From assembly GCF_001047135.2 (NCBI RefSeq), contig NZ_DF968079.1:176663-240662 (forward strand): a stretch of DNA of 64,000 nt, given 5' to 3'. The notes below the pieces were generated by a model. That model ran no database searches and was not told where the DNA came from. It saw nothing but the letters and a program-made list of their open reading frames with translations. This DNA is from Fructobacillus tropaeoli (GTDB lineage: Bacteria; Bacillota; Bacilli; Lactobacillales; Lactobacillaceae). The translations under genes were made by a program, and so were the position numbers. This document shows positions 43,897 to 53,671 of this stretch, one piece after another (the stretch's first letter is position 1; each line of letters begins with the position of its first letter).

Positions 43897-46800
43897 TTAA
43901 GCGAGTTGTTGGTGTGCCTCTTCCAGGTTAACCGCAACCATCTTTGACACCCCTGCTTCTTGCATTGTAACACCATACAGAATTTTAGCGGCAACCATCG
44001 TTCCCTTTCGGTGCGTAATGGTGATGAATTGGGTATCGCCGGCAAAGTTTTTCAAATAGGCCGCAAAGCGATCGACGTTTGCCTCGTCCAAGGCCGCCTC
44101 GGCTTCATCCAAAACGGCAAACGGTACCGGGCGAACCTGTAAAATCGCGAACAGCAACGAAATGGCGGTCAAAGCTTTTTCGCCACCGGACAGCAACGAC
44201 ATTTGCTGGAATTTCTTACCAGGCGGCTGCGCCTTGATGTCGATTCCGGTTGTTAATAGGTGCTCTGGATCGGTCAACTCGATTTGAGCCTGACCACCCG
44301 CAAACATCTTCGTAAAGACATCTGAGAAATTAGCCGCAATGGCATCAAAGGTTTCCTTAAAGCGAATCTGAACCTCTTGGTCCATCTCATCGATGGTATC
44401 CTGCAAGGTTTGCTTGGCCGCTTTCAGGTCTTCTGCTTGGTTCGTCAAGAAGTCGTGGCGGTCTTTAATTTCATCGTACTCCTGGATGGCAGCGATGTTC
44501 ACGGGTCCCAACGCATCGATGGCCTTCTTTGTTTCGGCCAAAGTTTGGTCAATTTCTTGGTCAGACAAATCAGAAGCAACCACATCGTCCTCTGATTCTA
44601 CAGTCAAGCCATAAGTCTGCCGCAACGTTGCAATTTGCTTGGCTAAGCGTTCTTGGCTACTTTGCAAACGATGGTTAGCGGCTGATTGATCAACAACCTC
44701 GTTATTCAACTCTTCTTGGGCCAAGGCGAGCTTTTCTTCCTCTTCCTTAACCGTCGTTGATAACTTGGTCCATTGTTCGGCCAGTGAATCAGCCTTTTCC
44801 TGGGCCTGTGTTAAGGCGGTCGACAAATCCGTCACCGCCTGGCTCAGTTCTTCAGCGCTCTTCGTCTGGTCGAGGCTTTCCTGCATCTGCCCCGCCTGCT
44901 CCTGCAATGACAACAAGTGCTCTTGCACCTTTGTCAAGGCTTCGGTCAAGCGGTTCTGATTTTCTTCCTGAGCAGCACGCTGGGCGGAAACCTTGGCGAG
45001 TTCTGCTTGGAATTCGGCTTTTTGGTCCTGATAAGCCTGTTGGTCCTTGGTTAACTGGTCCAACTCGGCGGTCAAATCAGCAGTTTGTCCCTCGATTTGC
45101 CCCTTCTTATCCTCGTTTTCAGTCAAGGCCGCTTGGGCCGTTGTCTGCTCCTGCTCAGCATCCTCTTTGGCAACCTGCAAATCTGCCAGGTCCAAAGATA
45201 ACGTTTGAACACTGGTTTGATGGCGGTCGACGGTATCCTTTAAGCCAGCCAATTCATAATCAACCTGCTGTCCCTGAGCAACAAAATCGCGACTTTTTTG
45301 CATCAAGTCCGCCAACTTTTCCTGCCAAGTGTTAACCTGATTTTGACTTTGGTTACGCTTTTCAGCCAGGTCATCAACCAGTGCCTGTTGCTTAACCAGC
45401 GCTGCTTCTTTTTCCTTCAAATCAGCTCGCCGTGACAGAACGGATGGACCCTGACGGAAGTTGGCACCACCGGTAATCGAACCACCGGCATTGACCAGCT
45501 GACCGTCTAATGAAACGACCCGCAAACGATTTTGACAAGCCCGAGCGACTCGAGTTGCCGCATCCAAATTTTCAACAACTAGCGTTGTTCCCAATAGCGA
45601 AGACAGAATATTTTCCATCCCAGCTGGCACGGAAACTAAGTCGGCAGCTAAGCCAATATAACCATTTTCACGGCTAGCGGCAGCAACATCGCGCGCCTGA
45701 CGAGGGCGAATCGTATCAATTGGCAAAAGGGTTACCCGACCCTTTTTGTTCTTAGTCAAGTAGGCAACAATTGACTTAGCTGTTTGAGTTGAGTCCACTA
45801 CAATTTGCTGTAAGGCCCCACCCAAAACGGTTTCAATTGCCTTAGTATAGGATTTTGGCACCGTTAACAATTCGGCAACGACACCCTTAATACCTGGAAA
45901 GTTTCGTCGCACAGCCGGTACCATCAGGTTCTTAACGCCCTGATAAAAACCAGCATAATCATCCAAGGAAGCTTCCGCCTGATAACGTGACCGCTGCTGG
46001 TCGAGAGCATAGGCCGCCTCTTGCCAACTTTTTTGTTGGTCCTGAGCCGTTGTCTTAGCGTCTGCTAAGGCATCCTCTGCTTGCGCCACCTGAGCCTCGA
46101 AAGGATTTTCGCCAGTCGTTTGGTCCGGATGTTCTTTTTGATAGGCTGCCAAGGCACTTTCTGCAGCATCCAAGTCGCCCTGGGCCTTCGTCATCGCCGT
46201 CTTTTTCAAAGCTAACTGGGCTTCAGTTTGAGCCAAAGCCTTCTCTTGATAAGTCAGCTTATTATGTAAGGAAGCAATTTCCTGCATTGTTGCCACATAA
46301 GCATTGCGATTTTCGGCCAATTCGTTTTGAACTGCGTCGATTTTCGTCGCTCCGTGGTCCTGGTCGATTTGTTTGATGGTCTGTTTTAATGACCGTTCTT
46401 GGTCAACTAAGGCCGTTAATTGGCCCTGCACCTGCGTTAAATCAGCCTGGGTTTCTTCGACTTGAGCCTGATCGTCTTTTTGTTGCTCGGCTAAATGAGC
46501 CAAATCGCGGACCAGAGTGGCCTGCTCTTGTGAGGCCAGCTTCTGATTTCCGATTAACCGTTCTTTTTCCTGCGCCTTGGCAACAATCTCTGCCTGTAAG
46601 GCGTCACGGTCGTGTTGGATTGCCTCTAATTGGCTACGGGTTTGACTAAGGCCATCTTGAATCGAACTTACCTGGGCTTGCTGCTTTGCAACTGCTTCCT
46701 TGGTTTTGCCGGCCTCCTGGCTTTGATCAGCGACTTGTCCTTGTAACGACAAAATCGACCGGGTCAATCGCACCTGGTCTAATTTTTCAAAGCTTTCGCG

Positions 46801-47454
46801 TTTAGCTAAGTAATCCTTGGCCTTTAAAGCCTGGTCAGCCAAAGGGGTCAGTCGGCCTTCCACTTCGGCAATAATATCATCAACACGGTCCAAGTTATCT
46901 TCCGTGGCAGCCAAGTCCTTTTCGGCCTTGTCCTTGTTTTGCTTATACTTGTAAACACCGGCAACTTCTTCAATAATGCCCCGTCGTTCTTCTGGCTTCG
47001 CCGAAAAAATCTTCTCGACCTGGCCCTGGGAGATAATTGAAAAACCATCCCGACCAAGGCCTGTATCCATAAAGAGTTCATGGATGTCCTTGAGTCGGCA
47101 TTCCGTCCCGTTTAATTGGTACGAAGATTCCCCAGTCCGATACAGCCGTCTTGTAATTCGAATTTCGGTAAAATCAGAAGCAATATAATGGTCAGCATTG
47201 TCAAAGGTAATCGAAACTTCCGCCCGGTTTAAGGGCTTCCGGTTTTTTGTGCCACCAAAAATAACATCGGCCATTTTATTGCCTCGCAAATCTTTAGCCG
47301 ACTGTTCCCCCATCACCCAGCGGATGGCTTCAATAATATTTGATTTTCCAGAACCATTTGGACCAACAATCCCAGTCATTCCCTGCTGGAAGTCAATCAC
47401 GGTTTTATTGGCAAAAGACTTAAAGCCAATAATTTCCAGTGTCTTTAATTTCAT
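43897..47454 (-). CDS. smc: Chromosome segregation protein SMC
   Basis: 1185-aa ATPase of the bacterial condensin complex with ScpA/ScpB. Walker A GPNGSGKSN near residue 32; two coiled coils; hinge at about 510-670 containing GIKGVVAELL and the Gly-rich GGSITGGANFR. The ABC signature LSGGEKALTAISLLFA and Walker B PFAVLDEAEAALD lie at about 1090-1125. Encoded between rnc and ftsY, the common Firmicutes order. scpA/scpB are not here. Confidence 0.98.
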   Translation of the reverse strand: MKLKTLEIIGFKSFANKTVIDFQQGMTGIVGPNGSGKSNIIEAIRWVMGEQSAKDLRGNKMADVIFGGTKNRKPLNRAEVSITFDNADHYIASDFTEIRITRRLYRTGESSYQLNGTECRLKDIHELFMDTGLGRDGFSIISQGQVEKIFSAKPEERRGIIEEVAGVYKYKQNKDKAEKDLAATEDNLDRVDDIIAEVEGRLTPLADQALKAKDYLAKRESFEKLDQVRLTRSILSLQGQVADQSQEAGKTKEAVAKQQAQVSSIQDGLSQTRSQLEAIQHDRDALQAEIVAKAQEKERLIGNQKLASQEQATLVRDLAHLAEQQKDDQAQVEETQADLTQVQGQLTALVDQERSLKQTIKQIDQDHGATKIDAVQNELAENRNAYVATMQEIASLHNKLTYQEKALAQTEAQLALKKTAMTKAQGDLDAAESALAAYQKEHPDQTTGENPFEAQVAQAEDALADAKTTAQDQQKSWQEAAYALDQQRSRYQAEASLDDYAGFYQGVKNLMVPAVRRNFPGIKGVVAELLTVPKSYTKAIETVLGGALQQIVVDSTQTAKSIVAYLTKNKKGRVTLLPIDTIRPRQARDVAAASRENGYIGLAADLVSVPAGMENILSSLLGTTLVVENLDAATRVARACQNRLRVVSLDGQLVNAGGSITGGANFRQGPSVLSRRADLKEKEAALVKQQALVDDLAEKRNQSQNQVNTWQEKLADLMQKSRDFVAQGQQVDYELAGLKDTVDRHQTSVQTLSLDLADLQVAKEDAEQEQTTAQAALTENEDKKGQIEGQTADLTAELDQLTKDQQAYQDQKAEFQAELAKVSAQRAAQEENQNRLTEALTKVQEHLLSLQEQAGQMQESLDQTKSAEELSQAVTDLSTALTQAQEKADSLAEQWTKLSTTVKEEEEKLALAQEELNNEVVDQSAANHRLQSSQERLAKQIATLRQTYGLTVESEDDVVASDLSDQEIDQTLAETKKAIDALGPVNIAAIQEYDEIKDRHDFLTNQAEDLKAAKQTLQDTIDEMDQEVQIRFKETFDAIAANFSDVFTKMFAGGQAQIELTDPEHLLTTGIDIKAQPPGKKFQQMSLLSGGEKALTAISLLFAILQVRPVPFAVLDEAEAALDEANVDRFAAYLKNFAGDTQFITITHRKGTMVAAKILYGVTMQEAGVSKMVAVNLEEAHQQLA

Positions 47455-47478
47455 GGGCGTTTTGTGTACTCTTGTGTG

Positions 47479-48180
47479 TTATTTGGCAGTTAAATCTTGA
47501 TAGGCCTTTTGTGCGGCCGCCTTTTCCGCATCCTTGATGGACTGACCTGACCCATGGGCCAAAGTCTTGCCATCAACCGCAACAAAGACTTCAAAAACCT
47601 GACTGTTGTCTTCGTTACGAATTTCATTCTCAATTTGATAAGTAATATCAACAGATCCCTGAGCCTGCAACTTTTCTTGCAAGCGGGACTTAAAGTCAAT
47701 AAATTGGTCAAAGAAGTTTTCATCGATGGCCGCAAAGACCGTTTGGTTCAACAATGAAACCACGGCAGCCTGGCCCTGATCTAAGAACAATGCCCCGATA
47801 AAGGCTTCCCAGATATCCTCCAAAAGTGAAGGACGTGACCGGGCACCGTTCATTTCCTCACCCTTCCCCAAACGAATGGCTTCATTCAGGTGGATGACTT
47901 GGGCGAAGTGAGCAAAGGACTTTGTTTGAACCATGGTGATTCGCATTTCAGTCAATTGGCCTTCATCCCAATCAGGATAGCGCTTAAAGAGGTATTCCGT
48001 CACCGTTGCCTGCATGATGGCATCACCCAAAAACTCGAGCCGTTGGTAATCCCGGCCCTGTTCCTTAGGGTGTTCATTCAAGTAATTGCGTTGGGTCAAA
48101 GCCTCTTGCAAAAGGTTTAAGTTATTAAAACTAATTTGAAACTTTTCTCTTAAAAAGTTACTAAAGTCAGATGGTGACAA
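47479..48180 (-). CDS. rnc: Ribonuclease III
   Basis: 233 aa. Endonuclease domain with the signature YQRLEFLGDAIMQATV and a second acidic cluster LLEDIWEAFIGALFLDQG. The dsRNA-binding domain is C-terminal (VFEVFVAVDGKTLAHGSGQS, KDAEKAAAQKAYQDL). Processes rRNA precursors and degrades double-stranded RNA. First gene of the smc-ftsY-ylxM-ffh operon. Confidence 0.97.
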   Translation of the reverse strand: MSPSDFSNFLREKFQISFNNLNLLQEALTQRNYLNEHPKEQGRDYQRLEFLGDAIMQATVTEYLFKRYPDWDEGQLTEMRITMVQTKSFAHFAQVIHLNEAIRLGKGEEMNGARSRPSLLEDIWEAFIGALFLDQGQAAVVSLLNQTVFAAIDENFFDQFIDFKSRLQEKLQAQGSVDITYQIENEIRNEDNSQVFEVFVAVDGKTLAHGSGQSIKDAEKAAAQKAYQDLTAK

Positions 48181-48253
48181 GGTGTTTTCCTTTCAAAATT
48201 CAGTTGTTTTTATTATAACAGATTTTTAGGTCGGCTTTTGTTGCAAAACAGGG

Positions 48254-48296
48254 CAAAAAAACCAAGGATCAGCACTTTGGCTTTCCTTGGTTTTTA
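48254..48296 (-). terminator. Terminator of the cdaA-glmM operon
   Basis: AAAAAACCAAGG / CCTTGGTTTTT stem with an internal loop, just past the glmM stop at 48301. T-rich on both strands. Confidence 0.8.
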
Positions 48297-48300
48297 ACTT

Positions 48301-49665
48301 TTATTTTTCAGCTTCAACAACTTGAACAATTGAATCAACATATGCGCTGACCAACTCTTCAGTTTTGGCTTCCGCCATTACTCGCACAATTGATTCCGTC
48401 CCGGAAGGGCGAACCAGTACTCGACCATCACCGGCCATTTGCTTTTCAACCTGGTCAATCTTAGCCAACAGGGCTGGATTTTGCATCATTGCTTGCTTAT
48501 CCGGCACCTTCACGTTCACTAATTTTTGTGGATATAACGTAACGTCAGCTGCTAGTTCAGACAGTGATTGTCCCGTTTCCTTCATCACAAAGAGCAGTTG
48601 CAAGGCCGTCAACAAGCCATCCCCAGTCTTGGCCCAGTCACGGAAAATAATATGACCGGACTGTTCACCACCAAGGTTGTCATCATCTTCAACCATCTTT
48701 TCCATGACATAGCGGTCACCGACCTGAGTCTGGACAGATTTGATTCCTTGAGCTTCCAACGCTTTATAGAAACCAATGTTAGACATCACAGTTGAGACCA
48801 CAGTTTGGTGCTTCAAACGGCCTTGGTTGTTCATAAAGCGGGCAGTGATATACATAATCTTATCACCATCCACAATTTCACCGTTTTCATCAACAGCGAT
48901 TAAACGGTCTCCGTCCCCATCAAAGGCCAAACCAGCTGAGAACTCCCCTTCTTTGACCATATCAATCAAAGCTTCTGGATGAGTAGAGCCAACCTGGTCG
49001 TTGATATTCAAGCCGTCTGGTTCTGTCCCCATTGTTTTGAAATCAGCTCCCAAATCTGCAAAAAGACGTGGTAGAAGGTCAAAGGTCGCCCCATTGGCTC
49101 CATCTAAGGCTAACTTAAAGCCAGATAAGTCGCCAGGGATAGTCTTCTGTAAGAAGGCCAAGTATTTCTGAGCACCCTCTTGGTAATGAGAAACAACACC
49201 CAACCCCTTAGCGCTTGGTCGCGGTAAGTCTTCATAGCCATCGCCGTCTAAGAGTGCTTCAATTTCGCTCTCAAGTTCATCTGAAAGCTTAAAACCGTCT
49301 TGGCCAAAGAACTTAATACCGTTATCGGCGGCTGGATTATGGGATGCCGTAATTTGAATGCCGGCATCCGCTTCCAAAGCTTCAACCAAGTAAGCAACGG
49401 CTGGCGTAGTAATGACGCCCAAATTCAACACGTCAACGCCCACAGAAAGCAAGCCGGCAATCAAAGCCTCTTGCAACATTTCAGAAGAAATTCGAGTATC
49501 TTGACCAACGATTACAACTGGGCGTCGATCAGGATTATCGTTGTGGCGAGTCAAAATTGCCCCACCAGCACGACCGAGTTTCAAGGCTAATTCAGGCTTT
49601 AAGCCTTCATTAGCAATGCCTCGGACCCCATCTGTTCCAAAGTATTTTAACTGCGATTCTGTCAT
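48301..49665 (-). CDS. glmM: Phosphoglucosamine mutase
   Basis: Interconverts glucosamine-6-P and glucosamine-1-P for UDP-GlcNAc and peptidoglycan synthesis. 454 aa: YFGTDGVRG start, phosphoserine loop [17 protein letters not shown] (Ser108), metal site [13 protein letters not shown], sugar loop GGEQSGH and phosphate loop RPSGTES. GlmM also binds and inhibits CdaA in several Firmicutes, and it lies in the same operon. RBS GTGGAG. Confidence 0.97.
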   Translation of the reverse strand: MTESQLKYFGTDGVRGIANEGLKPELALKLGRAGGAILTRHNDNPDRRPVVIVGQDTRISSEMLQEALIAGLLSVGVDVLNLGVITTPAVAYLVEALEADAGIQITASHNPAADNGIKFFGQDGFKLSDELESEIEALLDGDGYEDLPRPSAKGLGVVSHYQEGAQKYLAFLQKTIPGDLSGFKLALDGANGATFDLLPRLFADLGADFKTMGTEPDGLNINDQVGSTHPEALIDMVKEGEFSAGLAFDGDGDRLIAVDENGEIVDGDKIMYITARFMNNQGRLKHQTVVSTVMSNIGFYKALEAQGIKSVQTQVGDRYVMEKMVEDDDNLGGEQSGHIIFRDWAKTGDGLLTALQLLFVMKETGQSLSELAADVTLYPQKLVNVKVPDKQAMMQNPALLAKIDQVEKQMAGDGRVLVRPSGTESIVRVMAEAKTEELVSAYVDSIVQVVEAEK

Positions 49666-49722
49666 TTTTTATTTATCTCCACTTATGGTTGGCCAATAAT
49701 TTTAGCGCAAACAAATCAGACC

Positions 49723-50745
49723 TTATGACTTTGGACTAATCGTCACCTGAACGCTTTGATCCGACAGGCTATCAACGCCACTCGGTTTCGTCAGGCTCAC
49801 GGTCTTGGTTACTTTGCTAGTAATATTGGACAGGTCCAGACTAACAGGCAAAGAATCAATGCTACTTAGTGTATCACTTGAGCCAGCAATTGTCACGGAA
49901 CTCGGGCTGAAACTAATGTTAAAATTGTCCGTTGAACCGGCACTCGCCTGGCCTACTAAGCTCACTTTCTTAGTAGTTGACGACGACCCGCTCGTACTTG
50001 ATTGTGAACTGCTACTACTGGCACTGGAACTGGAGCTTGAACTCGATCCAGAACTAGAAATCGTCATCGACACTTGGGCCGTTTGCTGCGATAAGGTTAC
50101 CTGAACAGCATCGCCATTCTTATCGTAAGCCGTTAATTTAGTCGATTGTGTCACGTTAGATTTAGTACTCTTGTTTAAGGCCACATCGGCGCCAACATGA
50201 TCAACAGCATCCACGTTTTCCTTTGGTCCAGTAATTGTCACTGTTTTTGGATCAACAGTTGTGTTGGTCACCTGGTAGCCAGAAGCAATCTTTGAATCAT
50301 CATACTGAACTTGAACATCCTTCTTAGCGGAATCCTTTTCTGCCAAGGTGACTGTTACAGTCTGAGGACTGGCGGTCGCTGTCAACGATGAGCTAACACC
50401 AGTCAAAGCAACGTTAACAGTATGTTGTCCAACCCCTAAACCACGCAAATCAGCCACGGCTTGAATTTCATTATGACTTTGAGCCGCCGTTACTAAGGCT
50501 GATGAACCCTGAAGGGTCACACCAACAGAACTTGGCGCCCCAACAATGACATAATCTGAAGAATTAAATTGTACTGTCAAAGGTGACGTAATCGTTGCCT
50601 TTTTTTCGGGCAACAGCGATGTATATTGATTATTATTCGATCCCGAGTAGCTCGGCTTTGTTGACAAAACATAAGCGGTAATTAAGAGTGCCAACAAAAA
50701 TGAAAAAGCCACGTTCACGATTTTTGATGAAGTCCACTTATTCAT
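49723..50745 (-). CDS. cdaR: CdaR (YbbR-domain regulator of diadenylate cyclase)
   Basis: 340 aa. One N-terminal transmembrane helix (about 9-27), then three YbbR-like beta repeats outside the cell, separated by a striking Ser-rich linker (a run of over 20 Ser, Gly and Ala, about residues 230-258). CdaR modulates CdaA activity. The ATG overlaps the cdaA stop (ATGA). The Ser linker is a flexible spacer and not seen in all CdaR proteins. Confidence 0.93.
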   Translation of the reverse strand: MNKWTSSKIVNVAFSFLLALLITAYVLSTKPSYSGSNNNQYTSLLPEKKATITSPLTVQFNSSDYVIVGAPSSVGVTLQGSSALVTAAQSHNEIQAVADLRGLGVGQHTVNVALTGVSSSLTATASPQTVTVTLAEKDSAKKDVQVQYDDSKIASGYQVTNTTVDPKTVTITGPKENVDAVDHVGADVALNKSTKSNVTQSTKLTAYDKNGDAVQVTLSQQTAQVSMTISSSGSSSSSSSSASSSSSQSSTSGSSSTTKKVSLVGQASAGSTDNFNISFSPSSVTIAGSSDTLSSIDSLPVSLDLSNITSKVTKTVSLTKPSGVDSLSDQSVQVTISPKS

Positions 50746-51566
50746 GATTTCTTCTCCCGGAACAATTGTCCCAGCAAGGATTTCTTGCTCTTCTTACCAA
50801 CTGGCTCAATCCACTGCTTTTCAAAGAAGTTTAAGTAGGAGTCGCGATCCATATTCCGCAGCAAGTCTCCCCGCTGGGTAATGGAAATTTCACCAGTTTC
50901 TTCTGAAACAACCACCGTGACGGCATCTGTTGCTTCTGAAATTCCAACAGCTGCTCGGTGCCTAGTTCCCAATTCCTTTGGAATTCTCGTTGATTCCGAT
51001 AGTGGCAGGTAGGCAGCAGCAACCGCTACCCGATCATTGTTAATGATGACCGCTCCATCATGCAAAGGCGTATTGGGAATAAAGATATTAATCAAGAGTT
51101 GCCCTGTCACCTTGGCATCGAGGGTAATCCCAGTCTTAATATACTCTTCTAGAGTATCTTTGCCATTAATCGTAATCAAAGCACCAATTCGGCGCTTTGA
51201 CATATACTCCAAAGCCATATCCAAGCCCTTAATCAATTCGCGCGCCTGTTCATTATCAATGTGATGGCGACGAACCGTTAAGCGCCGACCCAAATTTTCA
51301 AGGCCACGTCTGATTTCTTGTTGGAAAATAACAACCAAAGCGATTGGTGCCCAGGTGATTAACTGATCCATTAACCAAGAAACGACAACCAGGCCGGTAT
51401 ACCAAGCGACGACCTTGATTAAGATAATGGCACCAACTCCAAAAAGGATTTGTAATGCACGGGTTCCTTCAACAAAGGTAATTACCTTATACAACAAGAA
51501 CCAGATAATCAATACATCTAATAGGTGAACCAGGTTACTACTGGTCATGTATGCCCAAATTCCCAT
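50742..51566 (-). CDS. cdaA: Diadenylate cyclase CdaA
   Basis: Makes c-di-AMP from two ATP. 274 aa: three N-terminal helices anchor it to the membrane, then a DAC domain with the DGA motif in TPLHDGAVIINND and the RHR motif in LGTRHRAAVGISE. c-di-AMP controls potassium and osmolyte uptake and wall integrity. Preceded by only two bases by a cation/proton antiporter gene and followed by cdaR and glmM. RBS GAGGAG gives the start at 51566. Confidence 0.97.
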   Translation of the reverse strand: MGIWAYMTSSNLVHLLDVLIIWFLLYKVITFVEGTRALQILFGVGAIILIKVVAWYTGLVVVSWLMDQLITWAPIALVVIFQQEIRRGLENLGRRLTVRRHHIDNEQARELIKGLDMALEYMSKRRIGALITINGKDTLEEYIKTGITLDAKVTGQLLINIFIPNTPLHDGAVIINNDRVAVAAAYLPLSESTRIPKELGTRHRAAVGISEATDAVTVVVSEETGEISITQRGDLLRNMDRDSYLNFFEKQWIEPVGKKSKKSLLGQLFREKKS

Positions 51567-51568
51567 TT

Positions 51569-53668
51569 CTACTCCTCATTGCGGCCAACCAAAACTCTGG
51601 TTTCCGCATAGTTTATTACTTGTCTTAAATTGATACTCGTTTGCCGTGAGATCCGTTTTTGCTCATAGAGTTGCTGGGTGAAATCTCGTTCCGCATTTAG
51701 TGCCTTTAATTCAAGCTCTAATCGCATGCGATCGTCTTCTTCTTGTTGATCAAATGTCGAGACCGCCTTGGTCTTTTCAATTTGAAAACGGTAGATCACA
51801 ATTAAATTATACGCTTCTTGCCGTAAAACGCGCTGCATCACGGTATCACCAACTTGTTTCTCCACATATGCTGAGATGGCCGCAATCGCAGCCTTTAGTA
51901 GTTCACGAGTGGCATGGTCGGCCTCTTCTTGCACCCGATCATTTTCTTCTTCAGCCAACCAGATTCGAACTTTAACGGCTAAACGACGCAATAGCCACTT
52001 TAAACGCTTGTTGGCAAAGAAATCACGGGTTGTTCCCAAATCGGCCTCAATCTGATCGAGTCGTCGATCCTGCAAGGAATAGGTAATGGGCGTAATTTCT
52101 TCATCAACTAGCAGTTGCTGAAGACGATTGCGCTCGGCCTTTAAAGCGACTTCCTGTAACTCCAGGTCCTTCTCGGCGGCAAAATCATGTTGGTCCTCAT
52201 CCTCATGAAGCTTCCGTCGTAATTGGCGGACTTTTTTTTGCCGGCGAGTGATTAGTTCATGGACAATTCGCCGATTTTGATTATTTTGCACATCTCGTAG
52301 GGCCTGAATGCCAACTCGCATAATCCAAAGTCGTGCCTGATCTTCTGATAAATCAGCCCGGTGTTCCTCCGGCAAATCATCATCAACCTCCGTTGCGCCT
52401 TCCGGTTGAGTGAAATCGTGCTTCGTTGTCTGCTTCGTCACAACTGGTAGCATGACAGAAGCCACTACCAAAGAAAAGATGACCACTACCGCCGCAATAA
52501 AAATCATTAAATCACGGCCAATAAACAGCTCGCCTTTGTAGGTGACCACAGGAATAGTCAAAACTGCGGCCATCGTAACAGCACCTCGAACCCCTGTCAA
52601 ACCCGATACAATGGCTGATTTCAAAGAAACTACTTTTGCCTTATGCCGCAACCTTTGGCCGATTTGAATAGCCAAAGCCCACAACACGCGTAAAGAAAAG
52701 ATAATAAACCAGACTAGTAAGCCGTAAGCCAGTGCCTGTAAGTTGGAAATATTGGTATCTTCTAAGATGTTGTGCAAGGCATTTGGCAAGGTGACGCCAA
52801 GTAAGACAAAGATTAGGCCATTTAAGACGTAAACTAAGACCTCCCAAGCATGGACCGAAACAATCGTTGCTTCGGCCGATAAAAGGCCAACATGGCGGTC
52901 ATTTAAGATTTTGGCAGTGATTCCACCCGTCACAACGGCAATCAAACCAGAAGCGTGCATGGGATACTCAGCTACCCAATAAATAATAAATGGTAGCAAA
53001 ATTGTAATCACTGTATAGAAAACAACATCAGCTAAGCCAAAGCGTGAGACGGAATCCCGCAGCCAAATAATCAGCGCCCCAATAATAACGCCGGTCACAA
53101 TCCCGGCCATGGTCATCCAAGCAAAGTTTAACAAAGCATCCGTTAATAAGAAAGTCCCGGCTACTACTGCTTTGATAGCCGTATTAAACGAAACCAAACC
53201 AGTCGCATCGTTGACCAGGCTCTCTCCTGTCACCACATGTAAAAGGTTTTCAGGGAGTTTAACCCGTTTGGCAATCGCTTGCACCGCGATTGGATCCGTT
53301 GGGGATAGCACAGCTGCCAATGCCAGCGAAGCAGCAATCGGTAATTCTGGAATCAAAAAATGAATCAACCAGCCACCCAAAATCGTCGTCACTAAGACGA
53401 GCCAAATGGCATTCATCAAAATTGGCACCCGCAATTTCCACAATTCCCTTTTTGGAAAGCGCCAGGCGTCGTTAAACAGAATCGGAGCCACAAAAAGCAT
53501 CATAAACCAGTGGGAATCGACTTCGATATAGGTGCCACCAATCGTGGCCAATAAAAAGCCAATCACAATTTGAAACAGTGAAATCGGGACGGCTGGAACA
53601 AAGTGAGAGATGATGCTTGAGATGGCGACACCAATCACTAAGACAATCATTAACTCAATAATATCCAT
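51569..53668 (-). CDS. Na+(K+)/H+ antiporter, CPA1/NhaP type
   Basis: 699 aa. About 12 transmembrane helices to about residue 410, with ALAAVLSPTDPIAVQAI, GESLVNDATGLVSFN and GLTGVRGAVTMAAVLTIP, the conserved acidic and Arg positions of the CPA1 family. A large cytosolic C-terminal region of about 280 residues follows, helical, Arg/Gln/Glu-rich, with long coiled-coil stretches; it may sense ligand or partner proteins. It is packed between murB (3 bases) and cdaA (2 bases), so expression is coupled to c-di-AMP synthesis. Ion preference cannot be told. Confidence 0.9.
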   Translation of the reverse strand: MDIIELMIVLVIGVAISSIISHFVPAVPISLFQIVIGFLLATIGGTYIEVDSHWFMMLFVAPILFNDAWRFPKRELWKLRVPILMNAIWLVLVTTILGGWLIHFLIPELPIAASLALAAVLSPTDPIAVQAIAKRVKLPENLLHVVTGESLVNDATGLVSFNTAIKAVVAGTFLLTDALLNFAWMTMAGIVTGVIIGALIIWLRDSVSRFGLADVVFYTVITILLPFIIYWVAEYPMHASGLIAVVTGGITAKILNDRHVGLLSAEATIVSVHAWEVLVYVLNGLIFVLLGVTLPNALHNILEDTNISNLQALAYGLLVWFIIFSLRVLWALAIQIGQRLRHKAKVVSLKSAIVSGLTGVRGAVTMAAVLTIPVVTYKGELFIGRDLMIFIAAVVVIFSLVVASVMLPVVTKQTTKHDFTQPEGATEVDDDLPEEHRADLSEDQARLWIMRVGIQALRDVQNNQNRRIVHELITRRQKKVRQLRRKLHEDEDQHDFAAEKDLELQEVALKAERNRLQQLLVDEEITPITYSLQDRRLDQIEADLGTTRDFFANKRLKWLLRRLAVKVRIWLAEEENDRVQEEADHATRELLKAAIAAISAYVEKQVGDTVMQRVLRQEAYNLIVIYRFQIEKTKAVSTFDQQEEDDRMRLELELKALNAERDFTQQLYEQKRISRQTSINLRQVINYAETRVLVGRNEE

Positions 53669-53671
53669 AGG

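Noticed and set aside
44757-45335. 192-codon open frame on the plus strand inside smc
   Set aside because: Lies fully antisense to a clear coiled-coil part of smc, is Pro/Arg/Ser-rich by reverse-complement bias, and has no RBS or family resemblance.
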